Of a stretch of 20,305 nt of DNA, positions 7,390 to 14,308 are shown one piece after another. The DNA lies in assembly GCA_003500135.1 (NCBI GenBank), contig DNTA01000136.1, positions 1 through 20,305 on the forward strand, given 5' to 3'. The position numbers were made by a program, and so were the translations under genes. Origin of the DNA: Cytophagales bacterium (lineage in GTDB: Bacteria > Bacteroidota > Bacteroidia > Cytophagales > Cyclobacteriaceae). Position 1 is the stretch's first letter; each line of letters starts with the position of its first letter. The notes beneath the pieces are model-generated. The model did no database searches, was not told the DNA's origin, and worked only from the letters and a program-made list of their open reading frames with translations.

Positions 7390-8465
7390 TATCTGGGTAC
7401 TGTTCTGTAGAGAAATAAGCCAAGCGATCCGAATATGATATTGGGTATCCATACGGCCACGGCGGGATTCACGGCCCCTGATTCAGCCAGGCTTCTTGAA
7501 AAAATAAAAAATATGATAAAGATAAAGGCGATAAGGAAGCCAAGGGCAATCTGGAATCCCTGACCTCCACGTGTTTTCCTGGCCGATACGATTAATGCGA
7601 TAAAGGTAAGTATAATTACAGCAAAAGGAGAAGCAAAACGAACATAGGATTCAATTTCGTACATCACCACATCATCAGCCCCTCTTGATCTCAGGTCGCC
7701 AATTTTATTGTAAAGCTCCTCCATAGTCAAGGCTTCAAAAAGCATATAATCGCTGGAAAAGTCTTTGGGATGGATCATCAAGGTCGTGTCCATTTCGCTA
7801 CCATACGTATAATTTTCCTGAATACTGTCAAATTCGTGAAGCGACCAGTTTTTAAGTTTCCACTTTTTTTCTTCTTCCTGCCACTCCATCCTTCGGGCAG
7901 TTAATTTTTGCTTCAGTTTGGTGCCCTTGATCGTTTCTAAAGTCAGCTTGTAGCCGGTTTCATTATTGTTGTTGTAGCTACCTAAGTAAAGATATGACTG
8001 AGGCCCTATTTTGATGTGTATATCCCGTTCGGCATAGTAGTATGATTTTTCGAAGTACTTCATTTCAAAGGCAATTCGATCCTTGTTTGAATTAGGGATC
8101 ACCCAACCGCTGATATAAAAGGAAAGTAAACCAATCAATATCGCACCGGCCATATATGGCGCCATTATCCGTCGAAAACTAATGCCGCTACTGAGCATGG
8201 CAATAATTTCGGTATGTGTGGCTAATTGTGAGGTTACAAAAACAGCAGCTATAAAAATTGTAAGTGGGGTAATTTGGTTGGCGATATATGGTGCATAATC
8301 CAGATAATAGTTAAGTGTTTCAACCATAGTGATCTGGTTTTCAATAAATTTTTCACTACGGTCTGTGTAGTGAATGATACATACCACAGAAATGAGTATG
8401 CCGACCACGAAAAAAAATGCCGACAGGAATTTTTTAAAAATGTATGTATCAATGATCTTCCACAT
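7389..8465 (-). CDS. LptF/LptG-family permease
   Basis: A 358-residue inner-membrane protein of the YjgP/YjgQ family, which with the LptB ATPase extracts lipopolysaccharide from the inner membrane. The N-terminus MWKIIDTYIFKKFLSAFFF is typical. Hydrophobic helices lie at about 12-32, 60-80 and 100-122. A soluble, strand-rich periplasmic domain spans about 125-270, and three more helices lie at about 275-295, 302-322 and 333-353. The NQITPLTIFIAAVF helix and the helix with AMLSSGISFRRIM behind it are family landmarks. Whether it is the LptF or the LptG member cannot be settled here. Organisms of this phylum usually carry a separate second paralogue elsewhere. The gene follows tgt after 7 bases and is coupled to the transporter gene by TAATG. 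Confidence 0.93.
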   Translation of the reverse strand: MWKIIDTYIFKKFLSAFFFVVGILISVVCIIHYTDRSEKFIENQITMVETLNYYLDYAPYIANQITPLTIFIAAVFVTSQLATHTEIIAMLSSGISFRRIMAPYMAGAILIGLLSFYISGWVIPNSNKDRIAFEMKYFEKSYYYAERDIHIKIGPQSYLYLGSYNNNNETGYKLTLETIKGTKLKQKLTARRMEWQEEEKKWKLKNWSLHEFDSIQENYTYGSEMDTTLMIHPKDFSSDYMLFEALTMEELYNKIGDLRSRGADDVVMYEIESYVRFASPFAVIILTFIALIVSARKTRGGQGFQIALGFLIAFIFIIFFIFSRSLAESGAVNPAVAVWIPNIIFGSLGLFLYRTVPR

Positions 8466-8472
8466 GTGCTTA

Positions 8473-9603
8473 TTATATCCTTTGAGCCACTTTTTTCACC
8501 ATTGTCGCTTTCCAGCTATCAAAGTCGCCATCTATAATACGTTGCCTTGCTTCGCCGACCAGCCACAAATAAAAGGCCAAATTGTGAATACTCGAAATTT
8601 GAGCGCCTAAAATCTCCTTACTTGTGATCAAATGACGTAAATATGCTTTGGAATAAAAATTACTTACGTTATTGTCCAGTTTGGGATCGATTGGGCTGAG
8701 GTCATCTTTCCATTTTTCATTTTTTATATTAATGATTCCTTCCGAAGTAAAAAGCATTCCATTGCGGGCGTTGCGCGTAGGCATTACACAATCGAACATA
8801 TCAACCCCCAGGGCAATGCATTCCAGTATATTGGCTGGAGTCCCGACCCCCATTAAGTAACGGGGTTTGTCATCAGGTAGAATACCGCAAACCAGATCGG
8901 TCATTTCATACATCATATCATGTGGCTCACCAACCGAAAGTCCGCCGATCGCATTTCCCTGCTGATTTTGCTCCGCAATGAACTCCGCAGATTTTTTGCG
9001 TAAATCCTTATAAACACTTCCCTGAACGATTGGGAACAGCGTTTGTTGATACCCATATTTGCCTTCAGTTTGATCGAATCTTTTAATACAGCGCTTTAAC
9101 CATCGGTGGGTCATATCCATCGATGATTTGGCATACGCATATTCACAGGGATAAGGCGTACACTCATCAAAAGCCATAATGATATCTGCACCAATGGCAC
9201 GTTGAATATCCATCACGTTTTCCGGTGTGAACAGGTGTTTTGAACCATCAATATGCGACTGAAAATGCACTCCCTCTTCCTTTATTTTTCTGGCGCCCGA
9301 AAGACTGTACACCTGGTATCCCCCGCTATCTGTTAAGATTGGTTTCTTCCAACCATTGAAATGATGCAAGCCTCCTGCTTTTTCCAATAAACCTAACCCA
9401 GGCCTTAAGTAGAGGTGGTAAGTATTGCCTAAAATGATTTGAGCTTTAATGTCCTGTTCAAGTTCTCGCTGATGCACCGCCTTTACTGTTCCGGCTGTGC
9501 CCACAGGCATGAAAATGGGGGTTTTTATCTCTCCGTGATTTGTTTTAATAGTACCGGCACGCGCTTTACTGTTATTATCTTTTGCTTGTAAGGTAAATTG
9601 CAT
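8473..9603 (-). CDS. tgt: Queuine/preQ1 tRNA-guanine transglycosylase
   Basis: Exchanges guanine 34 of GUN-anticodon tRNAs for preQ1 in queuosine synthesis. The protein has 376 residues, the usual bacterial length. The active-site aspartates are D92 in LTDSGGYQVYSL and the nucleophile D271 in MFDCVMPTRNARNG. IVQGS and GGLSVGEP, the base-binding loops, are present. The normal zinc site Cys-x-Cys-x2-Cys...His is not intact: the aligned positions are L309, N311 and S314, and only H340 (SIHNLAFYL) remains. I recall the same loss in other Bacteroidota Tgt proteins, so the gene is probably functional. I start it at the ATG at 9603 (MQFTLQAKD). The longer reading frame from 9627 would run through a -7 promoter box. 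It leads an operon with the LptF/G-type permease and the EamA transporter. Confidence 0.96.
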   Translation of the reverse strand: MQFTLQAKDNNSKARAGTIKTNHGEIKTPIFMPVGTAGTVKAVHQRELEQDIKAQIILGNTYHLYLRPGLGLLEKAGGLHHFNGWKKPILTDSGGYQVYSLSGARKIKEEGVHFQSHIDGSKHLFTPENVMDIQRAIGADIIMAFDECTPYPCEYAYAKSSMDMTHRWLKRCIKRFDQTEGKYGYQQTLFPIVQGSVYKDLRKKSAEFIAEQNQQGNAIGGLSVGEPHDMMYEMTDLVCGILPDDKPRYLMGVGTPANILECIALGVDMFDCVMPTRNARNGMLFTSEGIINIKNEKWKDDLSPIDPKLDNNVSNFYSKAYLRHLITSKEILGAQISSIHNLAFYLWLVGEARQRIIDGDFDSWKATMVKKVAQRI

Positions 9604-9624
9604 TAATAATTCTGTTTGGGGGCA

Positions 9625-9632
9625 CAAAAATA
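9625..9632 (-). promoter_or_regulatory. tgt -7 promoter element
   Basis: The minus strand reads TATTTTTG, an exact TAnnTTTG -7 box, 21 bases ahead of the ATG at 9603. No clear TTTG -33 box is seen at the usual distance, so the call rests on one element. It lies in the 76-base divergent gap between tgt and the glycosyltransferase gene and supports the shorter tgt start. Confidence 0.5.
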
Positions 9633-9679
9633 AACTTAATATCCTATATTTTGCGCATCTTTATTGACTCTATACTGAC

Positions 9680-10795
9680 ATGCACTTTTTAGACCAACCA
9701 TTTTTTTTAGTATTCGCGGCCATAAGCGCCTTGTACGCAATATTATTGATCATTTCATTTTTTTCACTGGCCACCTACAGAAACAAATTTGATAAAATTT
9801 ATTCCGACGGTGTGTCCATAATCGTTTGTGCGCGCAGTGAACTGAACAACCTCAGGCAGTTGGTTCCATTGTTGATTAAACAAGATTACAAAGACTTTGA
9901 AATCATAATTGTCGACGACCGATCAGAAGACGGGCAATATGATTTTTTGATGGATATGGCTAAAAAAGAGCCAAAGGTAAGGCATGTCAGGATAGATCAT
10001 GTGCCCGATCATATCCAACCAAAAAAATATGCCATTACCCTTGGCGTAAAGGCGGCCACAAATGATGTGCTGCTCTTTACCGATGCTGACTGCCGGCCTT
10101 CATCAAACAGTTGGGTTGAAAAAATGTCGGCGCCCTTCGTCAATCCTAAAATTTCTTTTGCAATCGGTTATTCGCAATATTTTACATCCGGAGGATTATT
10201 AAATGCCATGATCAGGTGGGACACTTTGCAAACTGCTTTACAATACATCACACTTAATCGATTGGGTAATCCTTACATGGCAGTAGGCCGGAACTTGGCA
10301 TACCGCAAAAGTGTATTTCTCGAAAATAACGGCTTCGGTTCATTACAATCGGTTCTAGGTGGCGACGATGATTTATTTGTAAATAAACATGCTAAGAGAA
10401 ACAATTCTGCGTTAGTGCTGGGTGAAACATCCCTTGTGTATTCAGTAGCTAAAAAAACCTGGAGTGAATTTATTATTCAGAAAGTGAGGCACCTTTCAGT
10501 TGGTAAACATTACCGATGGATTGACAAAGTAATATTAAGGGTTGCGGGAGCGATTCGCTATTTGATGTATGTTACATTAATAACTGCAATTTTGTCAGGT
10601 TCTCAACCTTTGGCAGTTGCAATTGTTTATTTCTTTACATTGGTATTATTATTGATGAATGTTTTAGCAATCCAGTTCAAATCGGGCGAAAGGAAAAATA
10701 TGTGGTGGGGCGTTGTACTGGATTTAGTCTACCTGATAGGATATCTTGTAGTTGCGGCTAAAGCAAAATTTTCACCTAAAATACGTTGGCGTTGA
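9680..10795 (+). CDS. Membrane-bound family 2 glycosyltransferase
   Basis: A 371-residue inner-membrane GT-A enzyme of family GT2, transferring a sugar from a nucleotide sugar. One helix lies at about 8-31. The catalytic domain follows, with VSIIVCARSE, the EIIIVDDRSEDG nucleotide-binding strand, the metal-binding TDADCRP (D135-A-D137), GGDDDLF at 227-233 that contains the likely base aspartate, and a QKVRHL segment in the place of the QxxRW motif. Two or three helices at about 292-330 and 345-362 close the protein. The acceptor is unknown; a cell-surface polysaccharide or glycolipid is the usual case. The gene diverges from tgt and overlaps the sigma factor gene behind it by 4 bases, so the two are translationally coupled. 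Confidence 0.9.
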   Translation: MHFLDQPFFLVFAAISALYAILLIISFFSLATYRNKFDKIYSDGVSIIVCARSELNNLRQLVPLLIKQDYKDFEIIIVDDRSEDGQYDFLMDMAKKEPKVRHVRIDHVPDHIQPKKYAITLGVKAATNDVLLFTDADCRPSSNSWVEKMSAPFVNPKISFAIGYSQYFTSGGLLNAMIRWDTLQTALQYITLNRLGNPYMAVGRNLAYRKSVFLENNGFGSLQSVLGGDDDLFVNKHAKRNNSALVLGETSLVYSVAKKTWSEFIIQKVRHLSVGKHYRWIDKVILRVAGAIRYLMYVTLITAILSGSQPLAVAIVYFFTLVLLLMNVLAIQFKSGERKNMWWGVVLDLVYLIGYLVVAAKAKFSPKIRWR

Positions 10796-11394
10796 CGAAG
10801 CAATTTTCACAAAAAGCACTTGAGGATTTTAATTTAATAGACCAGGCCACCAAAAGGAATGATGAACAGGCTTATGCTGAGCTTATGAAGCGCTACAAAA
10901 AGCCGGTTTATCATATGATTTTGAAAATGGTGCGTAATGTCGATGACGCAGAAGACCTTACTATTGAAGCATTTGCCAAGGCTTTTAAAAACCTCAAACG
11001 CTTCAAAAAGGATTATACATTCAGCACATGGTTGTTTCGTATCGCAACCAACAATGCCATAGATTTTATCCGGAAGAAAAAGCTGGAAACCATGAGCCTG
11101 GACACCTCATTTCAGGATGATAGCGGGGAAAATATTACCATCGATGTACAGGATCGTGGATTAAATCCACAGGAAGAAGCCATTAAATCGCAGAAAATTG
11201 AATTGGTAAGAGTATTTGTGGATAAACTGCCACCAAAATATCAGCGACTGGTAAAGTTGCGATATTTCCAGGAGCTTTCTTATGAAGAAATCGCCAAAGA
11301 GCTGGATGCTCCTTTAGGTACGGTTAAGGCACAATTACACAGGGCCCGGGAACTGATGTATGACCTTGTAAAAGGAAAACAGCAACATATCTAA
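10792..11394 (+). CDS. RNA polymerase sigma factor, ECF type
   Basis: A 200-residue sigma-70-family factor with only regions 2 and 4. Region 2 holds AYAELMKRYKKPVYHM, then NVDDAEDLTIEAFAKAF and TFSTWLFRIATNNAIDFIRKKK. Region 4 holds the helix-turn-helix LPPKYQRLVKLRYFQELSYE and GTVKAQLHRAREL. I choose the TTG at 10792, which overlaps the upstream stop (TTGA) and gives MTKQFSQKALEDF, the N-terminus I recall for this conserved Bacteroidota group. A second TTG two codons earlier is possible, and no ATG is available in the first 30 codons. No anti-sigma gene follows, and the next gene is rsmG after 10 bases. The target promoters and activating signal cannot be seen. Its sequence context suggests a constitutively made factor rather than an anti-sigma-controlled one (inference). 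Confidence 0.92.
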   Translation: MTKQFSQKALEDFNLIDQATKRNDEQAYAELMKRYKKPVYHMILKMVRNVDDAEDLTIEAFAKAFKNLKRFKKDYTFSTWLFRIATNNAIDFIRKKKLETMSLDTSFQDDSGENITIDVQDRGLNPQEEAIKSQKIELVRVFVDKLPPKYQRLVKLRYFQELSYEEIAKELDAPLGTVKAQLHRARELMYDLVKGKQQHI

Positions 11395-11404
11395 ATTGCC
11401 GTAG

Positions 11405-12043
11405 ATGTCCGATACACCGCAGCTAATCCAAAAATATTTTCCTGATCTAACGGCAACTCAAATAAAACAGTTTGGGAAGCTCGGTAGCCTATACGCAGAC
11501 TGGAATTCCAAAATCAATGTCATTTCGCGTAAAGATATTGAGTCATTGTATACCAGGCATGTCCTGCATTCATTGGGCATTGCCAAAGTGATGTCATTTA
11601 AGAATTTCACGGAGGTGCTGGATGTCGGAACAGGTGGGGGCTTTCCCGGCATTCCACTGTCCATTTTGTTTCCTCAAAGCAACTTTCATTTGGTTGATTC
11701 CATAGGCAAAAAAATTAAAGTGGTGCAGGCGGTAGCAGATGGCCTTGGCCTGGAAAATGTTGTAGCAGAACATACGAGGGCCGAACAGGTAAAAAAGCAA
11801 TACGATTTCGTTGTCAGCAGGGCCGTTACACGCTTAAAACCATTTTTGCAATGGATCCAAAATAAATTTTTGCCCAATTCATTTAATGAACTCACTAATG
11901 GTGTTCTATACTTAAAAGGCGGGGATTTAGGTGAGGAACTATCTGAAGTGAAACGACCTAAAAAAGTTTATGACCTCAGCGAGTTTTTCGAGGAAGATTT
12001 TTTCGAAACCAAAAAGGTCGTTTATGTACAAATGAAAAAATAG
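11405..12043 (+). CDS. rsmG: 16S rRNA (guanine-527 N7) methyltransferase
   Basis: Also known as GidB: the S-adenosylmethionine-dependent enzyme that methylates N7 of G527 in the 530 loop of 16S rRNA. Loss of it in other bacteria gives low-level streptomycin resistance. The 212-residue protein shows the family order: LYADWNSKINVISRKD near residue 30, RHVLHSLGIAKV, then the SAM loop VLDVGTGGGFPGIPL with D73 and G75-T-G-G-G79, NFHLVDSIGKKIKVV (SAM ribose site), and VVSRAVTRLKPFLQW with the basic substrate site. It is the last gene of the glycosyltransferase - sigma - rsmG run, and only one base separates its stop from that of the convergent DUF2807 lipoprotein gene. Confidence 0.97.
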   Translation: MSDTPQLIQKYFPDLTATQIKQFGKLGSLYADWNSKINVISRKDIESLYTRHVLHSLGIAKVMSFKNFTEVLDVGTGGGFPGIPLSILFPQSNFHLVDSIGKKIKVVQAVADGLGLENVVAEHTRAEQVKKQYDFVVSRAVTRLKPFLQWIQNKFLPNSFNELTNGVLYLKGGDLGEELSEVKRPKKVYDLSEFFEEDFFETKKVVYVQMKK

Positions 12044-12044
12044 T

Positions 12045-12755
12045 TTAGTTGCGATCGATCACTTGCCCGGTTCCGTTTCCACTCTGATTAACAGTTGGAT
12101 TTCCTTTATACAAAACATTGCCGGTTCCATTCAACTCTGCGTTCAACGTTTGAAGGACAGTTACCTCACAATTACCGGTAGAATTGGACACGATGTCACA
12201 TTGAGTTGACTCCAACACAAAAGCTGAAAATATTCCCGTGCCCGTTGTTAAAACATTCGATTGGAAGGTTTTACCTGTGAGTTCTATTTTACCCGAACCC
12301 GTGATTTCAATATCGGAAGTGAGGCTTTGTAAATCCATAATGATATCGCCGGTACCGTTCATTTCAAGGTGCGTGGAGTCGGTCAACCATGATCCGTTTC
12401 CAATAATATCACCGGTACCATTCATTACAAAAGATACCAGGTCTGGCATGGTAATAAACATTTCCAAATTCGGGGCGCCATTGAAGCAACGGGTAAAATT
12501 AACGATCAATTCGCCATCCCTTACTTCAGTTTCAATAGTTTCTATCACTTCCGGTGGCGCTGAAATAGTAACTTTATATTCCGTATCCTGAGTTAATGTC
12601 ACTTTTCCAACACCATTGTAAAAAATGCGATCGAAGTTTTCAACATCGCGTTCTACGTCCTCCGGCGTACCACTCACACGTATACAGGTGATCTCATTTT
12701 CAGAACATGAAATAAAAAGAAAAGCGCTAAGCAAAATGGATATGTATAATTTCAT
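12045..12755 (-). CDS. DUF2807 (GIN-domain) lipoprotein
   Basis: A 236-residue exported lipoprotein. The signal peptide MKLYISILLSAFLFISC ends in a lipobox with C17, followed by SENE. The mature part is a DUF2807 putative auto-transporter adhesin head domain: FDRIFYNGVGKVTLTQ opens it, and after residue 100 come short repeats of the NGTGDI or TGTG type (NGTGDIIGNG, NGTGDIIMDL, GSGKIELTG, TGTGIFSAF, NSTGNCEVT, NGTGNVLYKG, GNGTGQVI). These fit the rungs of a right-handed beta-helix. The function of the family is unknown. It sits 32 bases behind thrC on the same strand, so it may be read from the thrC message, but the pairing may be accidental. It is convergent with rsmG with a one-base gap. Confidence 0.88.
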   Translation of the reverse strand: MKLYISILLSAFLFISCSENEITCIRVSGTPEDVERDVENFDRIFYNGVGKVTLTQDTEYKVTISAPPEVIETIETEVRDGELIVNFTRCFNGAPNLEMFITMPDLVSFVMNGTGDIIGNGSWLTDSTHLEMNGTGDIIMDLQSLTSDIEITGSGKIELTGKTFQSNVLTTGTGIFSAFVLESTQCDIVSNSTGNCEVTVLQTLNAELNGTGNVLYKGNPTVNQSGNGTGQVIDRN

Positions 12756-12787
12756 AATCGATTACCAGTTTACACAGTATACGTGAG

Positions 12788-14083
12788 TTACGACAATAAG
12801 TATTCCTTAAAGGAGGAAAAATCGGCATTCATCGAAATGGCATTTTTAGGCCTGTTTACGATTTCCAGCAACCTTTTGGGTATATCGACCTCGCGACCAA
12901 TGACCGGGTTTACCACATCACCAAATTTGGCCGGGCTGGCCGTTCCTAAAAATACACCTGGTTTCGAGCCCGGTTCTTCCATTTTGTTTACCAATGCGCC
13001 ATACCCGATTGCAGTATGCGGACACATGACATAGTCGTATTTTCGGGCAACTTCTTTAATAACATTTTTAGTAGATTCATCATCGAAATAAATTCCGGAG
13101 ATATGCTTTTTGATGGCTTCATAATCCCCATCAAATAAATCAAGTATCCTTACAAAATTGCTTGGATTGCCCACATCCATTGCATTGGAAATAGTGGAAA
13201 TAGAGGGTTTAGGTTCAAAAAGACCGGTTTTTAGGTATTCAGGTACGATTTTATTGATATTGGTAGCCGCTACAAAATGATTGATCGGCAAGCCCATTTT
13301 TTGTGCCAGCAGGCCACCGGAAAGGTTGCCAAAATTGCCACTTGGCGTACTAAATAGTACTTTTTCGTTCTGTGCAGCAACCAGCCTGAAGGCATGAAAA
13401 TAATACAGGCTTTGAGGGATCAAACGGGCAATATTGATCGAATTTGCAGAGGACAAATTCATTTTTTCATTGAGTTCTTTGTCCACAAAAGCAGTTTTCA
13501 CCAGCTTTTGACAGTCGTCAAATGTACCTTCTACTTCAAGTGCGGTTACGTTCTCACCAACCGTTGTCAGTTGGCGCTCCTGAATTTTGGAAACTTTCCC
13601 TTTTGGGTACAACAGTGTGACCTGAATGCCTGGCATTTTATAAAACCCCTGTGCTACCGCGCTACCGGTGTCGCCTGAAGTAGCTACAAGAATATGGGCT
13701 TCTTTTGCTTTCTCTTGAAGAAAATAAGACATAACCCTCGCCATAAATCTCGCGCCATAGTCTTTAAAAGCCAGTGTAGGGCCATGAAAAAGCTCAAGAG
13801 CATAAACCTGATCATGAAGATGGACAACTTCGGTTTCAAAGTTAAAGGCATTTTGCACGATTTCTTTAAGGGCATTGACAGGAATTTCATCCTCAGAAAA
13901 ACTTTTAATTACCTCAAAAGCAATTTCTGAAAAAGTCATGACCTCAAGCGAATCGAAAAATGATGACGGCAAAACAGGTATATTTTCCGGCATGTACAAT
14001 CCGTTATCTTCAGGTAAACCTTTAAAAACGGCTTCCTGAAATGAAGCCAGAGGCGCTTTTTTGTTGGTGCTGTAAAATTTCAT
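12788..14083 (-). CDS. thrC: Threonine synthase
   Basis: The pyridoxal-phosphate enzyme that turns O-phosphohomoserine into threonine, the last step of the pathway. The 431-residue length and N-terminus MKFYSTNKKAPLASFQEAV fit the class that includes the Escherichia coli enzyme. The cofactor lysine is K107 in HGPTLAFKDYGAR, at the same position as in E. coli. SGDTGSAVAQG holds the phosphate-binding turn, and PSGNFGNLSGG and the late HTAIGYGAL are typical. The start at 14083 lies 54 bases behind a -7 promoter box. It belongs with thrA and thrB further right on the same strand but is separated from them by icmF on the opposite strand. Confidence 0.97.
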   Translation of the reverse strand: MKFYSTNKKAPLASFQEAVFKGLPEDNGLYMPENIPVLPSSFFDSLEVMTFSEIAFEVIKSFSEDEIPVNALKEIVQNAFNFETEVVHLHDQVYALELFHGPTLAFKDYGARFMARVMSYFLQEKAKEAHILVATSGDTGSAVAQGFYKMPGIQVTLLYPKGKVSKIQERQLTTVGENVTALEVEGTFDDCQKLVKTAFVDKELNEKMNLSSANSINIARLIPQSLYYFHAFRLVAAQNEKVLFSTPSGNFGNLSGGLLAQKMGLPINHFVAATNINKIVPEYLKTGLFEPKPSISTISNAMDVGNPSNFVRILDLFDGDYEAIKKHISGIYFDDESTKNVIKEVARKYDYVMCPHTAIGYGALVNKMEEPGSKPGVFLGTASPAKFGDVVNPVIGREVDIPKRLLEIVNRPKNAISMNADFSSFKEYLLS

Positions 14084-14136
14084 TCGGAAAAATGGCTTGG
14101 TCTGTTCCTAAAAATTTAGTGCGATTGAACGGTCGG

Positions 14137-14144
14137 CAAATTTA
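14137..14144 (-). promoter_or_regulatory. thrC -7 promoter element
   Basis: The minus strand reads TAAATTTG, an exact TAnnTTTG match, 53 bases before the thrC ATG. No clean TTTG is seen at the -33 position. It implies that thrC is transcribed separately from thrA-thrB. Confidence 0.45.
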
Positions 14145-14175
14145 TAATTTATAAACGAAGAAAAAATGAAATTAA

Positions 14176-14209
14176 TTGACAAAGGAGCCCAAAGATGCGA
14201 TATTTTTTG
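14176..14209 (+). promoter_or_regulatory. Putative icmF promoter
   Basis: TTGACA at 14176-14181 and TATTTTTTG at 14201-14209 lie on the plus strand, about 100 bases before the icmF ATG. The second box has one T more than the Bacteroidota TAnnTTTG pattern, and the gap from TTG to TA is 22 bases, inside the usual range. The divergent gap between thrC and icmF (225 bases) has no B12-riboswitch-like conserved boxes that I can recognise. Confidence 0.45.
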
Positions 14210-14308
14210 TAATTATGCCGGAACAAACCTAAAAGAACCCTACAATTCTTACCTCATTTGAAAACTGCTGTAGTGCCTTTCAGTTATTAATAAAAATGTG
14301 AAGCAGAA

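Noticed and set aside
14084..14308. A cobalamin riboswitch in front of icmF
   Set aside because: No B12-box-like conserved sequence or long structured leader is visible in the 225-base gap.
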